From Saccoglossus kowalevskii (lineage: Eukaryota; Hemichordata; Enteropneusta; Harrimaniidae), in assembly GCF_000003605.2 (NCBI RefSeq), contig NW_003155745.1, forward strand, positions 194,355 to 258,354: 64,000 nt of DNA, written 5' to 3'. The position numbers and the translations under genes are program-made. Under the pieces are notes generated by a model. The model made no database searches. It saw only the letters and a list, made by a program, of their open reading frames with translations, and was not told the DNA's origin. Within the stretch, counting starts at the first letter, position 1; every line of letters starts with the position of its first letter. Below are positions 12,105 to 23,017 of the stretch, piece after piece.

Positions 12105-12512
12105 TATCAGAGGTACATTACTTGGGGTTTGTAACTACGGTGACATGATACCAAGATCCCGTCACAATCTCGCTCTCGCATAAACGTTCCAACTCAGAAA
12201 AAATGCGAATGCGCATGCCCGAGGTAACTAGGATACTGGGATGTCCAGGTGGATCAAAATAGCTGCCCACGATATGACGGATTACGAGAACTATATTTTC
12301 TGTACATTTTCGATGTATTACATTTTTCACTATGATAGTGACAAGAAAAATTTATTTTTTTCATTACAAACCTTGAACATTGATATGCGTCATGTCAGAA
12401 GGTCGTAGCCTCAGTCTCGCTATCTACGAGAAGAGACTTGAATGGGATCTTGACATGATGTCACCATACAGTACTATGCGAGTTGCAAACCCCAAGTAAT
12501 GTACCTCTGGTA
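12105..12512 (+). mobile_element. Family D hAT-like MITE, full length
   Basis: Ends are CAGAGGTACATTACTTGGGG and its near-perfect complement CCCCAAGTAATGTACCTCTG, an inverted repeat of at least 24 bp. GTATTAT stands immediately before and after the element, a 7-bp direct duplication that can be read as 8 bp with a one-base shorter right end. The terminal CAGAGG and 7-8 bp duplication fit the hAT superfamily. No transposase is encoded. It sits inside a family H copy. Confidence 0.85.
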
Positions 12513-12649
12513 TTATGTATGTGCGAGGTTTGAAGAGAGTTAGTTCAGGGCTATCCGAGATATAGCTCCAGACGCACGCACGCGCGCGCATACACACATA
12601 CACTGATTTAACTAAAAAAAACATAAGTCCCCGTTTTGAACTTCGTCCG
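12513..12649 (-). repeat. Family H repeat, proximal part
   Basis: On the minus strand this reads TCGGACGAAGTTC, AAAACGGGGACTTATG, a short CGTGCG array, then TATCTCGGATAG and TTCAAACCTCGCACATACAT. The order matches the left end of H at 23018-23160 (hairpin, CGTCCGTG array, ATCTCGAACATGC, TTCAAACTTCACTCATACAT). It is more diverged than the 23018 copy. Confidence 0.65.
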
Positions 12650-13017
12650 ATAAGTGATTTTCCGTTCAACTGCGAGATCTCGCGAGATGCATGAAAGACG
12701 CGCGTCGAACGTCTGCCGCAAAAATCGAACGATTTGATTTTGAACTCGAATTTCTTTATTTCGTAGCTCACATCGACCGGCCGATCTTCGACAGAGGAAT
12801 ATTGCTTCCGAATACCCTTATTTAATCGAAAATGCCTATCATCAAATGTGGACAGCACATTATTAAGCATGGAAATGCCCCCCAAAATACTTTCGCGTTT
12901 GTCGAATCCCACGCGATGTTTGACGCCACTACGACGCTATGACCTTTGTTTGTCCTGTTTTTACGTTTAATTTCACGCATATCGCGTGATTCTCGCAGTG
13001 AACGGAAAATGGTCAAT
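12650..13017 (+). mobile_element. Family C MITE, full length
   Basis: About 368 bp. Left end ATAAGTGATTTTCCG and right end CGGAAAATGGTCAATT are imperfect inverted repeats. The interior holds GCGAGATCTCGCGAGATGC, a block open on the minus strand, and TCACGCATATCGCGTGATTC near the right end. The element begins where the H sequence stops. No clear target duplication is visible, so the superfamily is not assigned. Confidence 0.8.
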
Positions 13018-14522
13018 TGTGAACGTATGAGTATATCTCATTACTGGTCGTTCTTTCATGCAATATTCTTGTTATGGGGAATGAAAACATGGTCTCACGA
13101 GTCAACGCAATCCAGTATATTTACCAGAATGCCATGAAGCATATCAAACAAAAACAAGTTGCCTGTTGAATGTATAATATTATAGGTCAAAAACCGCCAT
13201 CACGTGATGCGTCTCTATGGGGACGCAGCTTGTATTGATACTACTCTAATGATGCGTATTATTGGATTCGAATGATTCACACAGACAGACCAATCAAAAT
13301 TCACAAGACCATCACAAGTAAAGCCTCATTCGACGCTGTCATAATGTCAATTTCAAATAATCACTTTGCTTGTCCGTGGACTCCAGGGTTGAGTCGGTCT
13401 ACTGGAAGTCATCAACGCAACCGAAAAAAGGACCAACCACGTCGCTCCGTTCTTTCAAATAAGTCGTACTTAGTTCCTGCGATTCAGATGTGCCCATCAT
13501 GGAGATTACATAGATATTGTGATGATTACATAGATCTTTCTATGGTATCGATGTTGTAATGATGAAGTGATGTATACCAATCCCACTCAACAGTACAAAT
13601 ATTTTGAGAAATAGAGCGAATAATCACACAACTGGGAATCACAAGAAACACGTTGCCCCGGACACGTTGTAGATAGAATTTGATGTCACGCCGCATATAC
13701 TAGTAATGCTATAATCTCATTGTTGTTGCCAATTAATTTACGCAGTTTTGTTACAACGGAGCTCCGTCGAAACCATAATTTCTGGCGTAGAAATCGTTTT
13801 AATAAACATGTACACACAAGCACACTGATAGACAGGCAATCTAATTACATCGGCAAGGTCAACGTCGGTTCAACGTCGAGTCCACAGAGACTCCTGCGAA
13901 AATGCGCCGCAGATAGCACGCGAATTTAGTTGTTTACCGGGCTTCGCGCTATAGCTGCCTCAATCCCTTGTAACGTCGTTGGGAGCAGTACCAATACCAA
14001 AGAAACGAGAATTCTGTATTTTAGACATCGTTCTTGATTAGTTTCCGTTAATTCGGTTAATATGACTCATCTTCATGAATCGTTAAACTTAATTCCAGAA
14101 ATTTGAAACTTCCTAAATTAAACCCCCGGCGAAGATTTAAATTTCACGTTTCAAACTTCTTTGCGCGTGTCTTTTTATCTAATATAGGGTCAATCTTACG
14201 ACACCCGTGTACTACATTTTGATCGGCGCAAGCCTCAGAATTAGAGTTTGTTAATGAGTTATAAGTATGGGGCATATACATCAAATTCCGACAAACTGGA
14301 ATTAAATTATTACTCAATTTTTCTATTGTATTCATGTTGTATTATAATATGGAATATTACATTATTAATGTATACACTGAATGCGATCTGAAACGATGTA
14401 GTTATATGTTCCAAATCGTAAATCATTTATAAATGTTATGATTTCTTCCAATGAAACAACGAGGCGGTATGTGTTACATGAATTTGGTTGAGAAACAAAT
14501 GTCTCAGATACGTGAACGCATG
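13018..14522. other. No supported feature
   Basis: Frames at 13272-13559 and 13720-13929 (plus) have no recognisable domain. No recurrent sequence or RNA gene seen. Confidence 0.5.
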
Positions 14523-14560
14523 ACCCCCCCCCCCCCACCACCACCACCACCACCACCACC
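14523..14560 (+). repeat. Poly(C) followed by (CCA)n microsatellite
   Basis: A run of about 13-14 C is followed by about eight CCA units. It is the source of a Val/Gly run in a minus-strand frame, which should not be taken as coding. Confidence 0.9.
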
Positions 14561-17093
14561 TTGTCAAGTCAATTAAACGCCGTTAAGACAATGTGTGCAT
14601 GTCGTAATTTACGCACTGTAAAAATGACAAGCATTAATAAATAAACATATCGCTTTGTACCATTTTTGTTTCACCTTGCAATGACCATGCAATGTCCTTG
14701 TCATGATTTTTTGCCAGTGGCGTTAACAGTAGTCTACATTATTAAATACTATTCACGTAGGATTAGCGTACATTTACAAGTAACATTGTTATATGCAAAA
14801 TTATGATAACGTTGGCGGATCGGGATCAGGAAGTTTCCTTTTTTAGAATGATATAAAGCACCAACCGTCATGAAATAATATCGCAGAGAATAACACCCCT
14901 CACCTGTTTGACGATGAGATTCCGGAAACATCACTGCTCACCGCCACATGCTTGCAATACCACTCGATGTGACGGCCATGTGTTCAGGGAAGCCCGAACA
15001 GTCTTCATCCCCGCCAATAGTGCGTTTGATCTGTACGTTAAAAAAAACATAAGAAACGGATTAGATCAGGATGGGCGCTTTATCTGTGCAACGGCGAGGC
15101 GTGATGAGAATACCGGCTGCGTGCAGCCATACACGAAACACCGGTCGCGTTACATCGAATTCCGTACTAGCAAACGCGATCGGTGCTTCGTATCCGTGGC
15201 TTATCAAGCACAAACCTGGCCCGAGAATCGTTGGCAGAGGCTTCTGCTGTGAATCAAAATCAGCGCATTTGTTCAATCTGTATAATGAAAAATATCCAGC
15301 GTCACCGTATGCTTCTCGTGAGCTATGTACATTCACTCTGAGTCGACTGCCGTTATACCCTTATTTACATAATGCACACAACACACCACGGCGACGGCGC
15401 GATAATATAAATAGTTCATTTGCATATGAAATTGCCGCGTTGTGATTGGAAAATACCAAGGGCGTAAGTAAGGCTGTAACTTCAATATGATGTTGGACCA
15501 ATCCAGGAGCGGATAGAAGCGAAAAAAAAACAAGACGTTACATCACAGCAAAATAAATGACAACGAATAGACGACCAGTGAATGAACAAATATAACTAAG
15601 CATTTTCAGCAACACATCCACATACAAGTTTAATCGATCATTTTTAATAAACACAAAACACACACAGAAATGTAACTCCATAAAGCGTACATTCACTTTT
15701 AGCCAATAATTTCGTGATTTCACGTCTTTTGGATTTGATATCCACAAAAATGTAATTGTCATCAAAATTCTACTATCATCAGGCTTGTGTTGATCACCCA
15801 TAATGCACTGCCCGAACTATACGCGACGTTAAAAAAAAAACTGGGTCTGCTGTCGCTTCAAGGTGAGCACACAATTGTCCTATTTTGAATAGTCATACAT
15901 GAACGTTTGGCTTACCCAAACCGCTGAAGGAGGCGGTCATCGTTCGTGTTCGCTCATATCAATCCAAAGATAATGTATAGGAAGAAATGTCTTAACTCCA
16001 TATTGGATTTTGCAAAGGATTGTGGGATAGAAAATTTAACTATAGGGGGCGTTTGCATGATGAAGTTTAAAGTTCAGCAAACCCCGATTATTATTCTCCT
16101 GGGATATGCTAGTGCCACTATAGTTACGAACAAAAACAACCGCTTTGCTGTTGTTTTTTTCGGGGAAACGTCAAATTCGAGCTGAATTCAAGATTATATA
16201 TCATGTTTGTTATACTTTCAATATTATGGGTTCGCCAGACAATTTTTCGAGATACAAGAGTTCAAAGTGTCATAGAATATGATCAAAATTGGCATTACAC
16301 CGGGTTCCATGGTGAGATTGCATTTTTTTTTGTATATTTATATCTCAATTTTAGTTCAGTGACAGTGGGATGAAAAAGTCATAGAGTGTTATCTGTCAGA
16401 ATTCTAATATTTGTTAAAACATTTAGAAAAATTACAAATAATTTAGTGAGTTTCCAGTATAATAATAGGTTTTCATTATATGCAACGTATATATGCGCAG
16501 TAACATGCGCAGTAGTACAATATTTTTAATTTTATTCGAAATGACCTTATGACCAGCACTCGTGAAAAAAGGTGATATGTGAATAAATATGACATTTTAT
16601 GACGTCATTATATATAGATATATTCATTTTTATATTTATATGATACTCTTAGCGCAACAAAAGCATTCTTTCATCTATATAATTTCACAATTCAAACTGA
16701 AACAAGAGGTTTCTATTGGCCGGTTGAATAACACAGGAACATTTTCAAATCATACGTCGTTGCGCATTGTGATTCAACTGCCATTAAAGTTATCAATGTT
16801 TATAAAAATGAAGGAATGTCTTTGTTGCGGCGAGAGTATAGAGAGCGTTATTATTATTTATTTATTTATTTTTGAAACGATTTTGATTTTTGTCTATAAA
16901 ATATTAAATCATGGAAATAATTATTGTGAACACTTTTTATCTGATGTTATGCTCACTGTACTGTACCATTTATGCCATCTGTTCGTTGACAGATAAGAGT
17001 GGGGTCAGCCTAAGGGCAACTTTGTGCTGGCTGTCGTTACCACACACAATAGCTATTTTGATGGGTTTGTTTGCATACTTACACTTTCAGTCA
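14561..17093. other. No supported feature; multi-frame open region at 14908-15445
   Basis: Three overlapping frames (14908-15252 plus, 15071-15445 plus, 15061-15336 minus) stay open together over a stretch richer in GC than its surroundings. None has a recognisable domain, and openness in several frames at once argues for composition rather than coding. The frame at 16589-16996 is very AT-rich and low-complexity. Confidence 0.45.
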
Positions 17094-17145
17094 TTAGATC
17101 ATTTTTCTGTCACTGCGAGATCTCGCCTATTGCGTTAAATGCGCG
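17094..17145 (-). mobile_element. Possible family C terminal fragment
   Basis: Reads TAGATCATTTTTCTGTCACTG then CGAGA-CTCGCCTATTGCGTTAAAT. The family C right end in reverse orientation is TAGACCATTTTCCGTTCACTG then CGAGAATCACGCGTTATGCGTGAAAT. The similarity is clear but diverged and covers only about 50 bp. Confidence 0.4.
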
Positions 17146-17554
17146 GACCGTGACGCTTATCGCAGCTTAAATCGAATTTCCTTCTTTCTTTTTTTAGGTC
17201 ACAGGACAAAATGCAGATCGTTCAAGAGAGAATTTGAATATGGTCGCGAAATTAATGTAAATACTGTAAAATTAACCATCATCAAAAGTGAGTCATAACA
17301 TATTAAATACTTCGGGTTCCACTCATCATTACTGCACAAAGCAGATTTGCTTATGACTCATTTGCATATTCGAAGTTGTTCGAACTACAAGTCCCTGCCG
17401 GTTAACCCAGTTATATTTAAGTCATCCGGTCACTTTAATCAGTTCAATAAAACGTTTTACGCCCTAAATCTGAGATGCTCTGTTAATTAGATTAGAATGT
17501 GCACGATTGACTTTAGAAAAGTGCAGTCTCCTCAGAGTTATCAAAACATTAGAT
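17146..17554. other. No supported feature
   Basis: No shared repeat, coding or RNA signal seen. Confidence 0.5.
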
Positions 17555-17894
17555 TATCTCAGGCGGAACTACTTCACAGAACGTTCCACGTGGCAAAAAC
17601 GCGCACCACTGTACCATGCATTTTCATGGGCTCTGCGCGAGCTGCTGTAGAACGCCGGTCGAAGAGCCGGTGAAAACGGCTGAAGTCGAGAAAACAGCAC
17701 AACCTTAACCTCAACCGTGACTATGAGACAATCCTGAGTATATGTGTTGCACATATAGGAGTTACACTCAGGCTGTTTGGGAGTGCCTCAACAACTCGCC
17801 CGAAGCACATTTTTAATGAGTTTTCGACCGTTGTTTCCACCTCCTGTGGTTGGAAAACTGTGAAAATGCCCGGATGTTCGCTCCCTAGAATATA
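17555..17894 (+). mobile_element. Family E element, full length but diverged
   Basis: Matches the full-length copy at 25178-25505 read on its minus strand. Shared blocks in order are CGGAACTAC then GTTCCACGT, GCGCACCACTGTACCATG, CTCTGCGCGAGCTGCTG, GAAAACA, ACAATCCTGA, TATATGYGTTRCAC, GCCTCAACAACT, GAGTTTTCGACC, a decayed hairpin and AAAATGCCCGGATGTTCG. Both ends have drifted from the TIR seen at 25178. Confidence 0.75.
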
Positions 17895-18879
17895 CGTGAA
17901 CAGAACGTTTTTTCAAACCATTTTCAGTGTGTCATGTGGATCATTTCACCACAATAACATTATCTCACGCAATGTATTTTCGGATAAAATGTTATTCTAA
18001 TCAAGACATCTAAACATGATGACTTCATTCTAAAATGAAACACCAGAAACTATTTTAAATTAACGGGCAGTGGGACTCACTGCGTGCTGAATACAAAAAC
18101 ATGTTTTCAGAAGCTCATACAAGCGACACCGATCTGCAGCGTCAATATGGTTGTATCACTATAACGCATCGACCAATCAACGTCAAGCACACGATCGCGT
18201 TGTAGCAGAGACATTTTCATAAAAATATAACTATATATGCCATTAACATACAAGAAGATTAAGAAACGTGTGACACGAGAAAAATAAATAGATGAAAAAT
18301 TTATTTGCAGATAAGAAAGTTTTCCATGCCGACGCCTTCACAAGTCCCAGTGGTCCAGCTGACCACACTCACGGGTATTCGTTTTCATATCATACCTATG
18401 TCTTCAAGTGAAACGTCATCAAGCGTCATCAAGGCATGCATTCTCATTAATATTCAGGCGGAAGAGGTGGGAACCAGAGACACTTTTTTTTTTTAAATTA
18501 TAAATTACAGAAATACCAGATTTATTATGTTAAAAATATCACATTTCGTGTTATTGTATTTACGATTTTGTCTTAATCTGTCTTTGTGGTTGAATATGAC
18601 TTGGGTTGTTTGTTTGTATTTTTGTTTAGGTTTTTAATATAAAACATTTTTACAATCAATACACTCATTGAAAATTATTCAAGAACGAGTGAATGAGCAT
18701 ACGTGTTTACTAGTAAGTTGTTTTGGTTTTAAAAAGTTGACTGACAATGATTAAAGTAAAGATGCAATATGCCTAAAAACACGTTTCTTTTTTTTAGGTT
18801 TTTTAATATCGTTGTTCGAGATTCTTTCATGTTGATAACGAAATTGTATTATGATTAATAAAAATACTAATAATATGAT
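17895..18879. other. No supported feature
   Basis: AT-rich sequence with a T run at 18485-18494. No recurrent segment or coding signal. Confidence 0.5.
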
Positions 18880-19016
18880 GTTATTACGAGAATACCTCAA
18901 AATGTGCACGAAGACAGTACAGCTTCAAGTTGAGTATCGACCGACGCGAAGCGGAGATCGACTCGGATCCACGGCTTACTGTCTGAGTGCATACTTTGAG
19001 GTATTCTCGCAATAAC
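18880..19016. repeat. Long imperfect palindrome, MITE-like
   Basis: The outer arms GTTATTACGAGAATACCTCA (18880-18899) and its complement TGAGGTATTCTCGCAATAAC (18997-19016) differ by one base, and pairing continues inward to GACAGTA. The centre holds a second hairpin around CGACGCGAAGCGGAGATCG. The 137-bp block could extrude as a cruciform. It looks like a palindromic MITE, but no second copy or clear target duplication is present. Confidence 0.65.
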
Positions 19017-19359
19017 CTTATTATTATACATCTTTTCCTTCCAAGGATACATCATGGGAATTCCGGAATCCAAAAAGTTTAGAACTAAATCAGCTAATAC
19101 TTTGTGTGGAGTCCGGTCAAACCCTGGTGGCAGCCATGTTTGTTTTTATTATTATTAGAGGACGCTTACGCGGGTAATCATTCCATATTTGGAGTTCGCA
19201 TTTCCTTATATGGTAGGATGAAAATACCCCGTAAAGTACCGCAAAATTACGGCACGCTGTAACTTATGGCGTTACGGTGACAGATGTATAATAATAACCT
19301 TTATTTTACAAGAATAACATTTTTAACATTTATTTTTTCATTTATCGTACGACTATCAG
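19017..19359. other. No supported feature
   Basis: Nothing recognisable between the palindrome and the pyrimidine-biased block that follows. Confidence 0.5.
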
Positions 19360-19800
19360 AGGGTAAAATCTTCTACTCTCTCGGGGTCTCCACACTTGCC
19401 AGGGGGGAAACTCGTCTCGTCTCTATATCTCGTCCCCTTGAGGTACGGGATCGGGAAAGTCACTTATACTTTACAGTCAAATAAGACACACACAACGAAA
19501 TACGTTTCAGCTCTCGTCTTAGTCGGTCAATCGAGCACTCTATAAGACACAGCGCCCTGGGGAAAAGTCCCCAAGACTCTCACAAGGCTGAACCAAGACT
19601 AGCCCAAAACTGGACTGCCTCAAGGCTCGCCCCTGGACTGGACTCTCGACTGCACTCTCTCTTCTTCTGCGTCTATCGTGGAGTATTCGCCAAGACCAAC
19701 TCAAACTCTCTTTATTCATTTTCAAAACTCTGACCAATTACAATGCAGTAAAAAGACTCTAGGGCGTAACCTTCAATCATAAAGCCAATCACACTAAGTA
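19360..19800 (-). mobile_element. Possible LTR-retrotransposon fragment or solo LTR
   Basis: Composition differs sharply from the flanks: strongly strand-biased, rich in CTCTC and in TGGACT-type words, and with an AATAAA on the minus strand near 19713 as in the R region of an LTR. I cannot identify paired LTRs, a primer-binding site, a target duplication or any gag-pol coding, so this rests on composition. Confidence 0.25.
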
Positions 19801-19988
19801 CTGAATACGTCATATCTTTTGATTAATCGTTCACTACATTAATAACTACGGATGTCAGAATAGCGACGGTATCTTGTAATGAGTTCCAAACCACTGAGCC
19901 AAGTTCCGTTCAAAACTTCAAATACATGTAGGCCTACACGATGACAGACATAACACAGCAATTCGCTAATAATCAGTTAATTAAGTCG
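19801..19988. other. No supported feature
   Basis: Short stretch up to the LINE target site. It includes GTAGGCCTAC at 19928-19937. Confidence 0.5.
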
Positions 19989-21190
19989 GTCGGTTAACGC
20001 AAACAATTTGGAATAATAAATATATTTTGATAAATGGGAGCTCTGTATATTACAGTAAATGGCACATCAGTGGAGTAAGGTACATCGGTAATTTGTTAGA
20101 TAATAACGGTAAATTTCTAAAGTGCCATCAGTTTACTGAAAAATATAATATTGCTGTGAATTTTATAACATATACAGGTATTATTTCGACAATTCCATCA
20201 AAATGGAAAAAGCTTTTGAAATCTAATGACCATGTGCATGTAACTGGACAAAATGTTCAAAATACAATTGATTATGGAAAGGGTAAAACAAAAGATTTCT
20301 ATAAAATACTGACAAAAAGTAAATTTGAACCCCCAAGCTCAGAAACTAAATATGGGTCAATGATTTATGGGCGGAACATAGCAGGAAAATGGAAGGCAAT
20401 TTGGGAGTTACCTTATAAGGTAACAGGTGAAGAAAAAATGAGAATTTTTCAGTTCAAAATTTTGCATAGTATTGTAACAACAAATTTATTCTTACACAAA
20501 AATAACTTAAGAACAGATAGTATGTGTAAATATGTCAAAATGAGGAAAATTTAGAACATTTGTTCTGGTATTGTTCAACTGCACAAAGATTTTGGAATTC
20601 GTTTGACGAGTTCTGGAAAAAGATCTCTGATGATAACACAAAATTAATCACATGTTCAAGTATTATCTTCGGAGTACTGGAAAACAGATCCCTTTTAAAT
20701 TTGTTGTTACTAATTGGTAAATATGTCTTGTATTGTAGCAGGTTTACTGGTTATAGCCCAACAATAGCCTATTTTATAAGTAAAATTAGAAACCAAATTA
20801 ACATTGAAAAATGTGTTTTAACTGAAAAAAAGTTTGAAACGAAATGGAGCAAAGTGCTGCAAGTGATTGAAGGATATTTGTAAGTTAATTTTATAAGTTT
20901 ATTTAACATGTAGTCATTGTAAATTAATGAAATTCAACAGTTAATAAAAGAAAACAGATGAACCCCTCCCTCATACACACACTAACAACAACAGCCCCTC
21001 CCCCAACCATTTTTCCCCACCTATCCCCCTTCTCTTTTTCTTTTTCTAATATTGCTTCATTTTATGCTGTTAATTACCTTTATGTATATCTTTTTGACAT
21101 GTAAGATTATTTTGAAGTAATGTACTTTTGTGGGAATATATGTGAATAAAAAAAACAAATTAAAAAAAAAAAAAAAAAAAGTCGGTTAAC
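19989..21190 (+). mobile_element. 5'-truncated non-LTR retrotransposon (LINE) insertion
   Basis: A complete target-primed insertion can be seen. GTCGGTTAAC stands at 19989-19998 and again at 21181-21190. Between them are about 885 bp of reverse-transcriptase ORF C-terminus, a 3' untranslated region with a pyrimidine-rich stretch near 20960-21060, AATAAA at 21145-21150 and poly(A) at 21162-21180. The copy starts inside the ORF, as expected of incomplete reverse transcription. The intact 10-bp duplication and clean poly(A) indicate a fairly recent insertion. Confidence 0.85.
20000..20883 (+). pseudogene. LINE ORF2 C-terminal fragment, frameshifted
   Basis: The frame is open from the truncation point and reads IWNNKYILING, then SKWHISGVRYIGNLLDNNG, the region after the reverse-transcriptase domain in L1/Tx1-type elements. 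It continues to FQFKILHSIVTTNLFLHKNN and a Cys-containing segment. A one-base loss near 20537-20541 shifts the frame; the next frame resumes with EENLEHLFWYCS, the second half of the C-terminal zinc-knuckle-like motif, and ends at 20883 with the stop. The polymerase catalytic motifs are absent because of truncation, so it cannot be active. Assignment to the L1/Tx1 group is from motif memory, not a search. Confidence 0.8.
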
Positions 21191-21651
21191 AGATACGCGA
21201 AAACAAATTCATGACACGACCCTCAAAAAAATACACACACAACTATACAAAATAACGAAAATGAATTATATAAAAATGCATGAATTTAGTTCAAATGCAA
21301 ATTTAAATATCTGTGTTTAAAAAAATTTACTCTAAACTATCCTAGGCACGTCTTACTGTTTTTGAAAACTGCCTTGATATAAAGATTGTTTGCAACTGAT
21401 CTGGGCTGCTTGTATGTACATTGCATATTCATAACTTTAGACGAGTGTTGAAACATACGAGCTGCACGTATGACAGTTTTGTCATACCAACAGACAGAGA
21501 TTGGGAAACTAAAAGAATATGTAATTTTGGTAGAAATTGGCCAAAAAAAAAAATCAGATGGAGGAAAATCCAATCAGAAGGGGGGGGGGGGTTATCACAA
21601 CTTTTGGGACGCTGTAATGAACAAAGAATTAGTTTTGTCTTTGTCTTTGAA
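21191..21651. other. No supported feature; A/T and G homopolymer runs
   Basis: Holds an A run at 21542-21552 and a G run at 21582-21591. Several frames stay open across it but none has a recognisable domain. Confidence 0.5.
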
Positions 21652-21692
21652 TTAAAGCGGGAATTGACTCCCAAGCGACGATAACAACACAC
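21652..21692 (-). mobile_element. Family A fragment
   Basis: TTAAAGCGGG is joined directly to AATTGACTCCCAAGCGACG and ATAACAACAC. In complete reverse-oriented copies about 25 bp (GTCGTCACCTGCGCA and neighbours) lies between these. It ends where the shared spacer S begins. Confidence 0.75.
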
Positions 21693-21789
21693 ACGGGTGT
21701 ATCACCCGCTGTCTTACCGCGTTATTATAAGAATATTTAAGTCTGTCTGTTTATCATGACATTAAATTGACGAAACATTAACTTTTCAT
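21693..21789 (+). repeat. Spacer S, shared with 31567-31702
   Basis: Aligns with the reverse complement of 31567-31702. Shared parts are ACGGGTGT-TCACCCGCTG, CGTTATTATAAGAAT, TCTGTCTGTTTAT-ATGACAT and CGAAACATTAACTTTTCATT, with two internal gaps on this side. It ends exactly at the TTAA of the adjoining A copy in both places. Confidence 0.85.
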
Positions 21790-21953
21790 TTAAAGCGGGA
21801 GGGTCGTCACCTGCACACGCGCGGGAATTGAGTCCCAAGCGACGATAACTACGTACGCTAAAACGCAGAGGCTCATGGGTAGACGCTTATTTGTAAACAA
21901 TGACACGCTATGGCCATCTGACGCATGCGCAGGTGACGACTCCCCCGCTTTAA
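21790..21953 (-). mobile_element. Family A TTAA MITE, full length
   Basis: 164 bp between TTAA (21790-21793) and TTAA (21950-21953), reverse orientation. It adjoins spacer S on its left, with the same orientation and junction as the S-A pair at 31406-31702. Confidence 0.85.
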
Positions 21954-22125
21954 AATAGTACACTAAAAAGTCTTGATTTTGTAGTACGCTGTATTATTCG
22001 TTCGATGAGAATTAGAATTCTAATACGATTCTGCAGTGATTGTTATTTTACGTATGGAAATCAACGCACATGCTTATTAGATAACTTTTCATCCAACAAA
22101 TATTCGGTCATGTGCTGCATAAACC

Positions 22126-22236
22126 CTCAGACTACTAATACTACTGTATTAGTTGTCTGAGATAAACCGAACGTTATTAGTAGTCTGAGATAAACCGAAC
22201 GTTGTTAGTAGTCTGAGATAAACCGAACGTTGTTAG
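22126..22236 (+). repeat. Hairpin leading into three 28-bp tandem units
   Basis: CTCAGACTACTAATAC (22126-22141) pairs with GTATTAGTTGTCTGAG (22146-22161) around a 4-base loop with one mismatch. The right arm is also the start of a tandem array: units at 22146-22172, 22173-22200 and 22201-22228, each ending AGATAAACCGAAC, plus a partial unit to 22236. Units are direct neighbours without spacers, so this is not a CRISPR. Confidence 0.85.
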
Positions 22237-22239
22237 TTC

Positions 22240-22497
22240 CGGATAGGTCCAAGGAATTGCTGGGTTTATATTGAGCATGGCAAAAGGTCTCTTGGCTAAT
22301 GCACTTTTTTGTCTTGCTAGTAATTCCAATTTTAGATTATGGCCTGTCAGTCTGGAATGTCAATACTATTCAGCAAGAATAAGAGTTGGATCGTGTCCAG
22401 TGTCGAGCACCGCATATCGTCTTTAGGTAGCGCAGAATGGGGACGTATAGTGAGGGACTGCGTGCTCTGAATTGGTTTACGTTTGCGACTCAGCGCA
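22240..22497 (+). pseudogene. LINE reverse-transcriptase C-terminal relic
   Basis: From 22311 one frame reads VLLVIPILDYGLSVWN, then ELDRVQCRAPHIV, then SEGLRALNWFTFATQRK. This is the post-palm/thumb stretch typical of Jockey/CR1/L2-type LINE polymerases (pattern LDYG..VWN, LD.VQ.RA, L..L.W). Two in-frame stops interrupt it, and upstream and downstream LINE sequence is missing. It is unrelated to the poly(A)-tailed copy nearby and much older. Confidence 0.65.
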
Positions 22498-23017
22498 AAT
22501 TTTATTTTATTTATTTATATTATTTTTATTTTTGTTGCTAAATCGTATTTTTAAAATGATCAACACTGTATCCAAATGTATCGTGCTTAATAGTCATACT
22601 GGTGGTGTTAAATTAATTAAACTATCTGCACATAAGAATCACATATTTCATCCAGTGACTATCCTGACTATAAGTTTTGTTTTTATTATCTGTATGTCAC
22701 TAGTGGTCTTCTTTTTATGTTGCACACTTTGAACTGACTGTCTTACTGCAACAGTAATTAAGTCCATTAGTCTTATATCAAATACAAAATAATAAATGTA
22801 ATATTAACCCCATGTTTTCAAGTTCAATATACAGCATCTAACAAAAACATCACATGTTTTTATTCATATTCACACATGTAACGTGCGATAGAAATAGACT
22901 TCGAATGGAGACGAGGTCAACGAGTTTACAGTCGCAAAGTTGAACCTGAGATGTGTCTCGTACCTGAACAGAGCCACGCGTTGAATTATCTTTTCACGTA
23001 AAGGATTAACGCTTATT
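22498..23017. other. No supported feature
   Basis: Very AT-rich. The frame 22472-22732 is hydrophobic by composition; no domain is recognisable. Confidence 0.5.

Noticed and set aside
4809-12912. A shared minus-strand frame in family C (4809-5039 and 12424-12912)
   Set aside because: The frame is part of a non-coding-looking repeat. Differences between the two copies are nearly all amino-acid changing, and three other copies share a stop in it.
16589-16996. A 135-codon frame
   Set aside because: Ile/Phe/Tyr-rich product expected from AT-rich DNA; no domain.
21652-21953. A-S-A at 21652-21953 as a proven composite transposon
   Set aside because: The left A is truncated and no outer target duplication distinct from the inner TTAA sites is visible; kept only as a hypothesis.
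22146-22236. CRISPR-like direct repeats
   Set aside because: Units are contiguous without spacers and the sequence is eukaryotic.
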